DNA from: Myxococcales bacterium
GTDB lineage: Bacteria; Myxococcota_A; Polyangia; Polyangiales; Polyangiaceae
Direction of reading: 5' to 3'
Length of the DNA stretch: 64,000 bases
Assembly: GCA_016703425.1 (NCBI GenBank)
Contig: JADJCA010000007.1
Span: forward strand, 434,001 to 498,000
A program made the translations under genes and the position numbers. A model generated the notes under the pieces. That model was not told where the DNA came from and searched no databases. It worked only from the letters and a program-made list of their open reading frames with translations. Positions 1 through 9,033 of this stretch are shown one piece after another. Position 1 is the stretch's first letter. Each line of letters begins with the position of its first letter.

Positions 1-2818
1 GAGCGTCGATAAATCTAACGATCCCGCCATCGTTGATGACGTTGAAGACGTGACCCTTGGTTGGGTCAATGAACGGATTGGAGCCCGAAACGATCCCCGC
101 CGCACCTGGTCCAGCGTCTTCCATCTGCTTGATGATTTCTTCGATGGGGCTTCGGGAGGTGAATTTCCCGCCGAGTGCCTTCTCGAGAACTTCAGGTGCA
201 CCGGCCGCGGAATTGGTCACCGGACGCGGGCCGTGTCCGCGCAAAATCGAGTGAACCGAGAGAGCCACCTCCTGGCAATTGGTTGTGCCGCGGACGGAAT
301 TCACATTTCGAAGGCGGGCGGCGAGTGCGACCCTATTCGCCGAGCGCCCGACCGACGTGAGCATCGCGCCGAAGCCCATGCCTCCACCGTCAACAACGAC
401 CTCTGAGGCCAAGATCGTCGCTTGGTTGAGCATCGGCGCGGAGCGATACAGAAGCGCGACGCCAGTAGTGGCGGCCGTGGCTACGTAAGGGATGAGATAC
501 GGAAGAAACCAGTACAGCCCAGTCGGGTCGCTCCGCCCAACCGGCGCTCCTCCGACATACCCATAGAGACTCGCCCCGCCCGCGAGTCCAATCGGATCCG
601 CCTGCAAGTACCTCCCCGTCTTCGGGTCGTAGTCGCGGAAGACGTTGTAATGGAGCCCGCTCTCGTCGTCGTAGAGCTGCCCCGGAAAGCGCATCGGGAA
701 GCTCAGCTTCACCGAGTCGCCATCGGGATCTTCGTCGGGCATCGACATGCCGAACGCGTCGCCGTCCCATTTCCACACGATCTTGTCGGTGGCGTCGGCT
801 AGCGCGCGCGGCGTGCCCAGGTGATCGGTGTGAATCGTCTGCGACTCGGTGGGCGTGAAGCGCGCGACGGGCGTCTGGCCCATGTACGCCACTTGGTAGA
901 TCGGCGCGCCCGTCGCATCGTATTCGCCGATCAAGCGCCCCGCCGCGTCGCGGAACGCGAACGTCGTTTTGGTGCAGCGATGGTCATCATTGCAAGACTC
1001 GCCGGTGGTGCATGAGCCGCACGCCACCTGACCGCCGCAGTCGTCGGGCGCTGTGCCGCACATGAAATTCGCTGGGCACGTCGTCTTCGGCGTGCACCCG
1101 CAGTGGTTCGGAACGCCAGCGCCCGCGCACGTCTCGGGCTCGGTGCACGTGCCGCACGTGATCGTGCCGCCGCAGCCGTCGCTCGCGGTGCCGCAGTTCT
1201 CGCCGGCGGGGCAGACCGTGCCCGGTGTGCAGCCGCACTGGTTCGGAATGCCGCCGCCGCCACACGATTGAGGCGCGCCGCACGAGCCACAATCGATGAG
1301 GCCCCCGCAACCGTCGTCGGCGCTGCCGCAGTTCTGGCCGCTCGGGCACGCCGTCGCCGGTGTGCACCCGCACTGGTTGCCGGTGCCGCCGCCGCCGCAC
1401 GATTGCGGGCCGGTGCAGGCGCCGCAGTCGACGGTGCCGCCGCAACCGTCATCGGCGGTGCCGCAGTTCTGTCCCGCGGGGCACGTCGTCGCCGGCGTGC
1501 ATCCGCATTGATTCGCCGTGGCGCCGCCGCTGCACGACTGGGGCGCGGTGCAGGAGCCGCAGTCAATCGTTCCACCGCAACCGTCGTCGGCGCTGCCGCA
1601 GTTCTGTCCCGCGGGGCAGGTCGTCGCCGGGCTGCATCCGCACTGGTTCGCGACGGTGCCGCCACCGCATGACTGCGGCGCAAGACACGAGCCGCAATCA
1701 AACATCCCTCCACATCCGTCGGACGCGGTGCCGCAGTTCTGTCCCGCCGGGCAGCTCGTCGCCGGCGTGCAACCGCACGCACCGGCCGCGCCGGCGCCGC
1801 CGCACGTCTCGGGCCCAGTGCACGTGCCGCAATCGAGCGTGCCTCCGCAACCGTTGGGCGCCGTGCCGCAGTTCTGCCCCACGGGGCAGCTCGTCTTGCA
1901 GACGACGACGACCTGACACGTGCCACCGCCGCACGTTTCGCCGGCGCTGCACGTTCCGCAAGGGATCGTCCCGCCGCAGCCGTCGCTGGCGGTACCGCAC
2001 ACCTGGCCTACAGGGCACGTCGTCGCTGCAGTGCAACCACACTGCGTCGCCGTTCCGCCGCCACCGCAGGTGTCGGCGTTGATGCACGAGCCGCAGTCGA
2101 GGGTGCCACCGCAACCATCGGGTGCGGTGCCGCAGTTCTGCCCCGACGGGCAAGCCGTGGCGGGCGTGCAGCCGCACTGACTCGCCGTCGCTCCGCCGCC
2201 GCACGTCTGCGGCGAGGCGCACGAGCCGCAATCGAGCGTGCCGCCGCAGCCGTCGGGCGCGCTCCCGCAAGTCTGCCCGGTCGGACACGTCGTGGCGGGC
2301 GCGCAGCCGCACTGGTTCGCGATCGCGCCGCCGCCGCAGGTCTGCGGCGAGGAGCACGAGCCGCAGTCGAGGGTGCCACCGCAACCGTCGGGCGCCGTGC
2401 CGCAGTTCTGTCCGCTGGGGCACGCCTTCGCAGGCTCGCAGCCGCATTGACCCGACGTGCCGCCGCCGCCGCACACTTGCGGCGCGACGCACGAGCCGCA
2501 GTCGAGGAGCGTGCCGCACCCGTTGTCGACCTTGCCGCACGTCTGCTGCGCGGGACACGTCGTGAGAGTTGGCGTGCAGGGCCCGCCATCACCGGCGTCA
2601 CCGCTGCCCGGCGCGTCGGCCGCGCCATCGGCGCTCGCATGACCTCCACCATCGCCGCCGGTCGCTGCCTCGTCGCTCCCGGCCTCGGTTCCGGGCGCGC
2701 CGACATCGCCGCCGCTTCCACCGTCAGAGCCCGCGTTGTCACAACCGAGAAGCGTGAGCGCGACGGCGAACGTTGCGGCAAGTTGCCATGCGCCGATGCG
2801 CTTCATGATGGCGCTCAT
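1..2818 (-). CDS. Rhs core with papain-fold toxin tip and N-terminal Cys-rich repeat lipoprotein part (3' end outside window)
   Basis: The frame is open from the ATG at 2818 to the window edge (over 939 codons). It starts with a lipoprotein signal (lipobox LTLLGC), then an Asp/Gly-rich linker, twelve Cys-rich repeats (about 977-2580), and the closing part of an Rhs shell (HTDHLGTPRAL, then YLQADPIGLAGG and DPTGL, near 500-960). The tail past the Rhs core has NCQEVALSVHSILR near 270, GHVFNVIN near 40 and an FID motif near 10. This order of Cys, His and Asp is that of the papain-fold toxin (Tox-PL-like, protein deamidase or peptidase) tips of polymorphic toxins. The ATG overlaps the TGA of the upstream Rhs ORF (ATGA, 2815-2818), so translation is probably coupled. 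Any immunity gene should lie beyond base 1. The Rhs and toxin calls are confident; a working toxin is inference. Confidence 0.85.
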   Translation of the reverse strand, partial: MSAIMKRIGAWQLAATFAVALTLLGCDNAGSDGGSGGDVGAPGTEAGSDEAATGGDGGGHASADGAADAPGSGDAGDGGPCTPTLTTCPAQQTCGKVDNGCGTLLDCGSCVAPQVCGGGGTSGQCGCEPAKACPSGQNCGTAPDGCGGTLDCGSCSSPQTCGGGAIANQCGCAPATTCPTGQTCGSAPDGCGGTLDCGSCASPQTCGGGATASQCGCTPATACPSGQNCGTAPDGCGGTLDCGSCINADTCGGGGTATQCGCTAATTCPVGQVCGTASDGCGGTIPCGTCSAGETCGGGTCQVVVVCKTSCPVGQNCGTAPNGCGGTLDCGTCTGPETCGGAGAAGACGCTPATSCPAGQNCGTASDGCGGMFDCGSCLAPQSCGGGTVANQCGCSPATTCPAGQNCGSADDGCGGTIDCGSCTAPQSCSGGATANQCGCTPATTCPAGQNCGTADDGCGGTVDCGACTGPQSCGGGGTGNQCGCTPATACPSGQNCGSADDGCGGLIDCGSCGAPQSCGGGGIPNQCGCTPGTVCPAGENCGTASDGCGGTITCGTCTEPETCAGAGVPNHCGCTPKTTCPANFMCGTAPDDCGGQVACGSCTTGESCNDDHRCTKTTFAFRDAAGRLIGEYDATGAPIYQVAYMGQTPVARFTPTESQTIHTDHLGTPRALADATDKIVWKWDGDAFGMSMPDEDPDGDSVKLSFPMRFPGQLYDDESGLHYNVFRDYDPKTGRYLQADPIGLAGGASLYGYVGGAPVGRSDPTGLYWFLPYLIPYVATAATTGVALLYRSAPMLNQATILASEVVVDGGGMGFGAMLTSVGRSANRVALAARLRNVNSVRGTTNCQEVALSVHSILRGHGPRPVTNSAAGAPEVLEKALGGKFTSRSPIEEIIKQMEDAGPGAAGIVSGSNPFIDPTKGHVFNVINDGGIVRFIDA
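977..2580 (-). repeat. Twelve tandem 135-bp Cys-rich coding repeats
   Basis: Each unit encodes about 45 residues with eight or so cysteines, following CPAGQNCGTADDGCGG, then DCGSC, a P(Q/E)xC turn and a GGG..NQCGC joint. Twelve units can be counted. The first and the last are the most diverged, which is usual for arrays that grow and homogenise in the middle. Unit five is two residues short and unit six starts VVVVCKTSC. Such disulphide-rich stalks are common in myxobacterial secreted lipoproteins, so a surface stalk or ligand-binding role is likely but unproven. Confidence 0.9.
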
Positions 2819-4857
2819 CGCGTCACCGTCTTCGCCACGCGGAGGCCATTCGAACCAACGAGGTAGTTTGCGACGACCGACCCGCTGGTCATCTTCGTGA
2901 GGCGCCCGCGAGCGTCGTACGCGAAGCTCCGAATCCCATCGGTCGTGGGGCTTCCGTTCTCGTCGTAGGCGTAGCTGCGCGCGTCGGGCGCCGACGTCGC
3001 GAGCAGCCGTTGGTTCCCCGCGCCGTACGACAGCGTCTGCGCACCTCGCTTCGTGCGGTTGCCCACCGCGTCGTATTCGTAGCTCTCTGCGCCGGCCGGC
3101 GTCACCGCGGCCACGAGTCGATCGAGCGCGTCGTACGCATACGTTCGCGCGTCGGTCGCGTTGGCGGCGTCGGCGATGCTCGTGATGCGCGACGCGGCGT
3201 CGTAAGCGACGGTCCACGTCTTTCCCGCCGCCATGTAGCTCGCGATGCGACCGTCGAGATCGACGGCGCGAGCGATAACGACGCCGCCCTGAGTCTTGTA
3301 GCTCGTAACGGGCCCGAAGGGCTTATACGCGATGAGGTCCATCAGCGTCGTCGTCGTCGGGTTGGGTCCGGCAGCGTCGAGCGACACCTTGCCGACGCGA
3401 CCGAGGGCGTCGTACGCATATTTCACTGCCTGCCCGTTGGGGTACGTCATCTTCGTGAGGTGCCCCACGGCGTCGTATTGGTACCCGAGCGTGAGCGACA
3501 CGTTGTTGCCGCCGGCGGTGATCGCCTGGGACTCCTGCACGAGGCGCCCGAGCGCGTCGTAGAGGTAGGCGCGGGCGCCGCTCGCGTCCGTGACGGCGGT
3601 CAATCGACCGATACCGTTCGCGCCTGAGTCGTAGTCGTACGACGCTTGCGTCCCATCGGCGTAGTGAACCGCGACAACGCGATTGAGCGCGTCATACTCG
3701 TACGTCGTCGCCTGCCCCTTCGCGTCGGTCCGCGAGACGACGTTGCCCGCCGCGTCGAACGTGGCGTTCGCCACGCCCGTGTCGGGGCTCGTGACCTTCA
3801 GCACGTCACCGAGCGCGTCCACGGCGTATTGCGTCACCAGCGAGCGCGGATCGGTGACGCTCACGAGGCGATCGCGCGCGTCGTAGCCGAAGTCCGTGAC
3901 GCCGCCCGCAGCGTCCGTCGCCTTGATGAGGCGATTGAGCGCATCGTACGCGCGCGTGGTCGTGCGGCTGAGCGGGTCGGTCACGCTCGTGAGGTTGCCC
4001 TGCGTGTCGTAGGCGTACGTCGTGGTTTGCCCGAGGGCGCCGAGCGACTTGGTCAAGCGCCCGAGGTTCGAGAAGACCCAAGTGCGCGACTGGGTCACGT
4101 TGTTGGAGGGATCGCGAATCGTCTCGGCGGTGCGATTGCCGAGGCCATCGAGCGTGTATTTCACGCGATTGCCGAGGTTATCGGCCAAGTCGGTGAGGCG
4201 ATGCGCCGCGTCGTAAGCCAGATCGACGAACGACGCATCGGGCATCGTGATGCGCGTGACGAGCCCGGCGGCATCGTACGTGTAGCTCGTGACGAGACCA
4301 CCCACGCTGCGCGACGTGAGCCGCTGCCTCGCGTCGTACGCAAGCGTCATCGTCGTGCCGTTGGGGTCGACGAGCTTGAGCGGGTTGCCGTACGCGTCGT
4401 ATTCCAGGTACTGCGTGAGGTGCCCGAGGGCATCGCTCTGGGCGGCGAGCTGGCCGCGGCAACCGAGGGAACTTGCGCCGGCGCACGTGGCGCCGTCGGC
4501 GTAATACGCGTAGGCCACCGTGTCCGTCACGTCGGTCCGCGGACCGTCGAGCGTGACGACGCGGCCGTGGGCGTCGTAGGAGAACGACCAAGTGCGCGCG
4601 TTGTTCGACGCTGTGTCTTTGAGCGAAAGCGTGAGCATGTTGCCGCTCGCGTCGTACGTGAACGTCGTCGTTCGGCCCGGCTCGCTGACGAGCGTGGGGA
4701 CGTCCCGCGTGGGGTGCCAGGTCGTCGTGATGGTCCGCGCAAGAGGGGTCCCGAAGGCTTCCGTGCGCGACGTCTCGAGGTTCTTGCGCGCGTCGGTCCG
4801 CTCGAAGGTCGTCACGTTGCCGTTCCAATCAGCGACCGAGGTGAGGTACCCGTTCAC
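2815..4857 (-). CDS. Rhs/YD-repeat shell, middle part
   Basis: A 680-codon ORF made almost wholly of YD repeats (for example YDALNRLIKATDAAG and YDALGRLVQESQ) that form the beta-cocoon of Rhs toxins. The ORF opens at MNGYLTSVADWNGN. In a third frame upstream, sequence coding SGPPCPSCGPAAQNFDVNG reads directly into it, so the true N-terminus is the ORF at 4919-6574 and the start codon here is artificial. It stops after GLRVAKTVTR, where an Rhs shell normally continues into the sequence seen late in the next ORF (TTFAFRDAAGRLIGEYDATG). The shell is therefore physically split at this point. The stop overlaps the next ATG. Confidence 0.85.
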   Translation of the reverse strand: MNGYLTSVADWNGNVTTFERTDARKNLETSRTEAFGTPLARTITTTWHPTRDVPTLVSEPGRTTTFTYDASGNMLTLSLKDTASNNARTWSFSYDAHGRVVTLDGPRTDVTDTVAYAYYADGATCAGASSLGCRGQLAAQSDALGHLTQYLEYDAYGNPLKLVDPNGTTMTLAYDARQRLTSRSVGGLVTSYTYDAAGLVTRITMPDASFVDLAYDAAHRLTDLADNLGNRVKYTLDGLGNRTAETIRDPSNNVTQSRTWVFSNLGRLTKSLGALGQTTTYAYDTQGNLTSVTDPLSRTTTRAYDALNRLIKATDAAGGVTDFGYDARDRLVSVTDPRSLVTQYAVDALGDVLKVTSPDTGVANATFDAAGNVVSRTDAKGQATTYEYDALNRVVAVHYADGTQASYDYDSGANGIGRLTAVTDASGARAYLYDALGRLVQESQAITAGGNNVSLTLGYQYDAVGHLTKMTYPNGQAVKYAYDALGRVGKVSLDAAGPNPTTTTLMDLIAYKPFGPVTSYKTQGGVVIARAVDLDGRIASYMAAGKTWTVAYDAASRITSIADAANATDARTYAYDALDRLVAAVTPAGAESYEYDAVGNRTKRGAQTLSYGAGNQRLLATSAPDARSYAYDENGSPTTDGIRSFAYDARGRLTKMTSGSVVANYLVGSNGLRVAKTVTR

Positions 4858-4918
4858 GTCGAAGTTCTGAGCCGCCGGCCCGCAGCTCGGGCACGGCGGC
4901 CCGCTGATGCTGACGACC

Positions 4919-6574
4919 TTACCGACCCCCGTTGACGAGCGTCGTCGCGTACGTGCGGACGGCGCCGGCCGGATCGGTGACGGTCACCGCGTTCGCGCCG
5001 AAGACGGCCGTGGTGTTCTCGAGGCCCGTAGGCCCACCGACGAGCGAGCCCGTGGCGCGACCTTGTGCGTCGAACTTCCAGGTCACGAAGCGCGTGCCGT
5101 TTTCGTCCTTGATGCCGGTGAGCGCGTTTGACTGCGCGCTCGCGACGTGAGCCGCCTCGTTGTAGAAGTACGTCCGCTTTGCGCCGCCGGGGAAGGTCAC
5201 GCTCGTGAGGTTGTTGGCCGCGCCGGTGGAGCTCGCCTCGTCGTACTTGAACGTGTAGTTCGCGCCCGCCGGGTCGGTCACCGTAGAGACGCGACTCGAT
5301 GCGTCGTAGACGAAGCCCATGGAACGACCGAAGTCGTCGGTCACTTGAAGGAGCAGTCCGGCCTTCGGCGCCACCGCGACGGGCGTCGCGGCGGTGCTGT
5401 ACGTGAGCGTCGTGACACGCCCCGTGCGATCGGTGACGCTGAGGAGCGTGCCAGCCGCGTCGTAGAGCTCCACGACTTGTTCGGCAGGGATCGTGATGCG
5501 GTAGCCCGTGATGACGTTGCCGGCGTCGACGATCTTGTCGAGCGTTTCGGAGACGTCGCGGTCGGCCCCGTAGCGCGTACCGCTCGACGGCGCCGAGAAC
5601 GAGTAGATCTGCCCGCTCGGCCGCACGGCCGCCACCGTGAAGGGGTCGAGCGCCGTCAAGAGCTGCGCGCCGTAGCGATGCGACCACAGCGTTCCGAAGG
5701 GGTACGACCGCGGCGGGAGGTACGCGCCCGTGGGCAGCGAGTTGTAGACGAGCGTGAGCTCGAGCGTCGACGAGCTGAAGATGGGCTCGGCCTGGCGACT
5801 GACGCCAGCGCCCGGATGAATGGGATCACCGATCCAGAGGGCGCCCTTGGCCGGATCGCAGTCCTCGCACTTGTTGGCGAGCGAACCGCCGAGGCATTGG
5901 CCGAACTGCGCCTGGCCCGTGCAGCTCGCAGCGGGAATGCACGCGCTCCCGTTCCATAGTTCGCCCGCGGGGCAGTTGCCGCAGGTGGCCGGCGGCGGAA
6001 CGCTCGCGGACTTGCAGACACCCGAGACGCAGCGCTCACCCCCGTTGCATGCTTTGCCGTCGTTGCAGTCTGCATCTCCGGTGCAGGTGACGCACTCGAG
6101 CAAGAGGTCCCACCCCATGTACGGGAAGCCGGCGGGCCCCGTGGGGGAGTTCTTGTTGTGACTCTTCTGGGTGCACTGGTACTGATGGACGTGCCGCCCT
6201 GGGGGATAGCTCTGGCTCTCGCCGCGGTAGTAACAATCGACGGCGCTCGGCAGATCCCAGATGACGTTCGGATAGACCGTAGCTGGCTGCCCGGGAACGG
6301 CGCACTGAGTCACCGCACCTGCGACGCTCGTGATGGCGTCACCGACGCTGCAAAGGGGCCGCGTCGGATCGAAGAAACCGCCCGTGGCTGAGACAACGCC
6401 CTTCGGGATCTTCCCCCCGGTGCACGTGAGCGGAGGCGGCATGTCGGCGGCTTGCGCCGGCGCGGCCCAGAACGAGAGCACGCCGAGCGCGATCCACTTT
6501 GCGAGCCCCACGCCGCCAGCGATCGAGCGGATCGCCGTCCTTGCCCCGAGCACTGCCCCTGCCCTCGCCATCAT
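4919..6574 (-). CDS. Rhs toxin N-terminal part (signal peptide, Cys-rich segment, first YD repeats)
   Basis: An Rhs N-terminal region. The start is put at the ATG of MMARAG (6574), because a hydrophobic stretch ending in APAQA|AD follows as a Sec signal and a GAGAGG stretch precedes it; the frame stays open to 6745. After the signal comes a Cys-rich segment (CTGDADCNDGKACNGGERC), then GDPIHPGAGVSRQ, the usual entry to the Rhs shell (DUF6531-like), then WSHRYGAQL and YD repeats. It ends prematurely at VNGGR. Removing one base from the C run at 4926-4930 joins it to the next ORF to give a protein of about 1,270 residues. Export through Sec rather than a VgrG/T6SS is suggested by the signal; no VgrG or PAAR domain is visible. 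Confidence 0.8.
   Translation of the reverse strand: MMARAGAVLGARTAIRSIAGGVGLAKWIALGVLSFWAAPAQAADMPPPLTCTGGKIPKGVVSATGGFFDPTRPLCSVGDAITSVAGAVTQCAVPGQPATVYPNVIWDLPSAVDCYYRGESQSYPPGRHVHQYQCTQKSHNKNSPTGPAGFPYMGWDLLLECVTCTGDADCNDGKACNGGERCVSGVCKSASVPPPATCGNCPAGELWNGSACIPAASCTGQAQFGQCLGGSLANKCEDCDPAKGALWIGDPIHPGAGVSRQAEPIFSSSTLELTLVYNSLPTGAYLPPRSYPFGTLWSHRYGAQLLTALDPFTVAAVRPSGQIYSFSAPSSGTRYGADRDVSETLDKIVDAGNVITGYRITIPAEQVVELYDAAGTLLSVTDRTGRVTTLTYSTAATPVAVAPKAGLLLQVTDDFGRSMGFVYDASSRVSTVTDPAGANYTFKYDEASSTGAANNLTSVTFPGGAKRTYFYNEAAHVASAQSNALTGIKDENGTRFVTWKFDAQGRATGSLVGGPTGLENTTAVFGANAVTVTDPAGAVRTYATTLVNGGR
4926..4930. other. Frameshift site in the Rhs gene (run of five C)
   Basis: On the minus strand the run reads GGGGG. 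With four G the reading frame continues as NGVGKVVSISGPPCPSCGP and on into the shell ORF; with five it hits TAA at once. Most simply this is an assembly indel or a recent inactivating mutation. Confidence 0.75.
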
Positions 6575-6781
6575 GCCTCTCGTGAGCGCTCTCGCGGCCC
6601 ACGATGGGCGTTCGCTGAGCACTCGCACGGGCGCGTAGAAAAGCGCAGCCGCACTAGAACGGCTATCAGGGCGGCCGCGCAGCGCCAACGCAAACGAGCC
6701 GCCCCGATGCAGCAGCATCGGTGCATGGATGGAGAGGTACGCCATGCGCGCCTGGCAGCGCGACGCGCGGCGCGTCGCGGC

Positions 6782-8158
6782 CTAGCGCAGCGCCATCAAC
6801 GACACGACGCGGAAGCCGCCCTTGGGAACGTCAACGGCCTGCGTACGCGACACGCCGCGCGCCGAGAGGTGAACCTTGTGATGCCCTGCCGGCACGCGGA
6901 CCCGAGTGATGGCGATGCGCGCCGGAAGCGTCTCCCAGCTTCGTGTGTCGGGTGTGTCGAGAGCCGTCAGCGTGGCTTGCGTCGCGAGCGAGGCGATGAG
7001 CCCGATGATGGCGCCGTCGCCGCTGCCGCCCGCGCGGCGCACGCCTTCGCCGGCCACGAGACGCACGACGAGGCGCGAGATGGCGGAAGCAACGATGGCG
7101 CCCTCGAGCTTCTCCCACTCCCGCCGAACCTCCGCCGTGAGGTTCACGGCCTCTTCGACCGGCAACGGCGAGCGACCGACGCTGGCCGTAGGGATCTCGT
7201 AGCCGCCCTGCCCTGGCGCCAAGGTCGGGTAGTTCACCCACGTGACAAGCCCTTGCGCCGCGAGGCGATTCGCCGCCGACGCGTCGTCAGGCCTTATCGA
7301 CGAGGCGAAGTAGGTGAGCGCGAGCCCGATGGGGATTCGCTTCGCGATCTTGTGCGGCACGCGCCCATAGCCCAAAACGACGATGATCTCCCCTTCGTCG
7401 CCGAGCGGCGGCGGCGCGTCGTCCTTTTCGAGCGCCGTCAGGCGCGGGCTTCGATAGGCCCCTTGCGCCAAGACGCCGCGCACCGATCGGCGCAGCGAAT
7501 CGAACCCCTTGTGCGCCAGCGCCGCGTCGTACCAGCGCAGCGCTTCGTCGGGCTCGCCGCTCTTTTCGAAGACGAGCCCCGCGAGAAAGCCGCCGAGTCC
7601 CAGCACCGGGCTCGATTCGTCCTTGAGCTTCTGCTTGAAGTACGTGTGCAGAACGGCGAGGCGCCGCGCCTCGACGCGCGCGCCGTTGAGATCGCCCTGC
7701 TCGAGGTAGTTCACCATGTTGAGGGTGTTGATGAGCAGCTTCTCGTAAGGCGGCGCCTGGTAGCGCCCGACCGAATCGGAAAACATGTATTTTCCAATCG
7801 TGTCGGCGGCGTTCTTCGAGAGGTCGAGCATCTCGATGGCCTTGTCAGCGGCCTCGAAGTCGCGCGCGGACAGCTCGAACTGCGCCAGCGACTGCTGAAT
7901 CGTCGCGCGGTCGAGCAAGAGCAGCGCGTTGTCGCCCTCGAGCTTCTCGGGCAGGTCCTTGTCGGTCTTCGCGTCCATCTCGTCGTTCAACGCCGCGATG
8001 GCCGCGCGCGGCGCTCCGTCGTCGAGCGCCGTGCGAACGCGGAGCGTACGAGCCTCGTGACCACCGCAGCCCACGAGGAGCGCGAGCGCGAAGGCCAGCG
8101 CAAGGGCTTGAGCCAGCGCGACGAGCCATCGCAGGCGCGAGCGCGAGAGGTGCAGCAT
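6782..8158 (-). CDS. COG3014 family lipoprotein
   Basis: About 458 residues with a lipoprotein signal (LALLVGC, Cys near residue 31), then a helical repeat region (ALDDGAPRAAIAALNDEMDA, LSARDFEAADKAIEMLD) and a C-terminal domain rich in beta and short helices. This matches the COG3014 lipoproteins that sit beside LpoB-type genes in many Proteobacteria; their function is not established. The ATG at 8158 is preferred over a TTG at 8167 because AGGT lies nine bases upstream. It follows the LpoB-like gene by 14 bases, so the two form an operon and probably act together at the cell wall. Confidence 0.7.
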   Translation of the reverse strand: MLHLSRSRLRWLVALAQALALAFALALLVGCGGHEARTLRVRTALDDGAPRAAIAALNDEMDAKTDKDLPEKLEGDNALLLLDRATIQQSLAQFELSARDFEAADKAIEMLDLSKNAADTIGKYMFSDSVGRYQAPPYEKLLINTLNMVNYLEQGDLNGARVEARRLAVLHTYFKQKLKDESSPVLGLGGFLAGLVFEKSGEPDEALRWYDAALAHKGFDSLRRSVRGVLAQGAYRSPRLTALEKDDAPPPLGDEGEIIVVLGYGRVPHKIAKRIPIGLALTYFASSIRPDDASAANRLAAQGLVTWVNYPTLAPGQGGYEIPTASVGRSPLPVEEAVNLTAEVRREWEKLEGAIVASAISRLVVRLVAGEGVRRAGGSGDGAIIGLIASLATQATLTALDTPDTRSWETLPARIAITRVRVPAGHHKVHLSARGVSRTQAVDVPKGGFRVVSLMALR

Positions 8159-8172
8159 GAGAGGCAAGGGAC

Positions 8173-8766
8173 CTAACGAACCATCTTCGTGATGTACGCC
8201 TTGTGCTGGAAGCGAATGGCGCTGGTCTCGACCTCAATGACCTGCATGAACAAGAAGTACTGAACGCGGCGGGCGTCGTCGGTGCGCTCGGCAGCGGCTT
8301 GCACCTTGCCGGTGATGAAATACTTCGCGCCGAGCTGGCGGCCGTATTTCGTCACGTTGGCGGGATTGAAGACAGGGTTCTGATGGCCCTCAACCTCGGC
8401 GATCATCTCCTTCTGGCGCTCGCGGCTGATGACCGTCACGACGCCCGACTCGACGAGCCACGTCTCGGTCTCGCTGAGGGCCGCGCCGAGCTGCGAGTCG
8501 ATGTGCTCACTGGTGGCGTTTTGGTAGGGGAAGATGGCGACGATGTCTTTGCCGCGGTTGCCGCGCCAGAGCTCCATCAGCGGCGCGTTTCGCAGCTTGC
8601 CGAGAGACTCGGAGAGCATCCTCTGGATGTCTTCCTTGTCGAGGCCCGTGCTCATGGCGGGGTTGTCGATGCTCGGATCGTTGGAGCCGCGGACGTACTC
8701 CTTCGAACAGCCAGCGAGCGCGAGCGCTGCGCCAAAGAGGGCCACTTGGAGGGATATGAGCTTCAT
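8173..8766 (-). CDS. LpoB-type lipoprotein (penicillin-binding protein activator family)
   Basis: 197 residues. Lipoprotein signal with box ALAGC, a short polar linker, then an alpha/beta domain with IVAIFPYQNATSEHIDSQL, VVTVISRERQKEMIAEV and GAKYFITGKVQ. This is the layout of PF13036, in which outer-membrane LpoB reaches through the peptidoglycan to switch on PBP1b. The start at 8766 is set by the signal peptide and by AAAGGA upstream. First gene of the pair with the COG3014 lipoprotein. Whether it activates a PBP in this organism is inferred from the family. Confidence 0.8.
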   Translation of the reverse strand: MKLISLQVALFGAALALAGCSKEYVRGSNDPSIDNPAMSTGLDKEDIQRMLSESLGKLRNAPLMELWRGNRGKDIVAIFPYQNATSEHIDSQLGAALSETETWLVESGVVTVISRERQKEMIAEVEGHQNPVFNPANVTKYGRQLGAKYFITGKVQAAAERTDDARRVQYFLFMQVIEVETSAIRFQHKAYITKMVR

Positions 8767-9033
8767 GATTCCTTTTCGTCTCCCAGGCACAAGAACGTGA
8801 GTCGGTCGGTCGGAGGGGAGGATAGCCGACGCAGCGACGCCGCGGGCGGCCGACGAGATACCGGCAAGACGCGGCACCGTTCTCACCGATTCAATCGCGG
8901 CGCGGCCTACGGCGCGATCGAGGCGAAACGTGAACCCCCGGTGACGATCGGACCGTGAAGGCGCGATTACGCGACTCGAAGGGGCGGCGAAGAAGCGGCC
9001 AAATGGCCGAGCGCGATCTTCACGCGCGGCGCT

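Noticed and set aside
977..2580. Regular 135-bp repeats as a possible CRISPR or satellite array
   Set aside because: The repeats are coding, keep one frame, have no spacers of unique sequence, and encode a clear Cys pattern.
1053..2642. Open frames on the plus strand opposite the Cys repeats (His/Pro/Gln/Val-rich)
   Set aside because: They mirror the 135-bp period of the minus-strand repeats and have no start signal or independent homology.
3646..4935. Plus-strand open frame opposite the Rhs shell
   Set aside because: Repetitive because the YD repeats are; no protein-like features.
6452..8176. Long plus-strand open frame opposite the COG3014 gene
   Set aside because: Arg/Glu/His-rich composition typical of antisense frames in GC-rich DNA; the minus strand has a clear lipoprotein gene.
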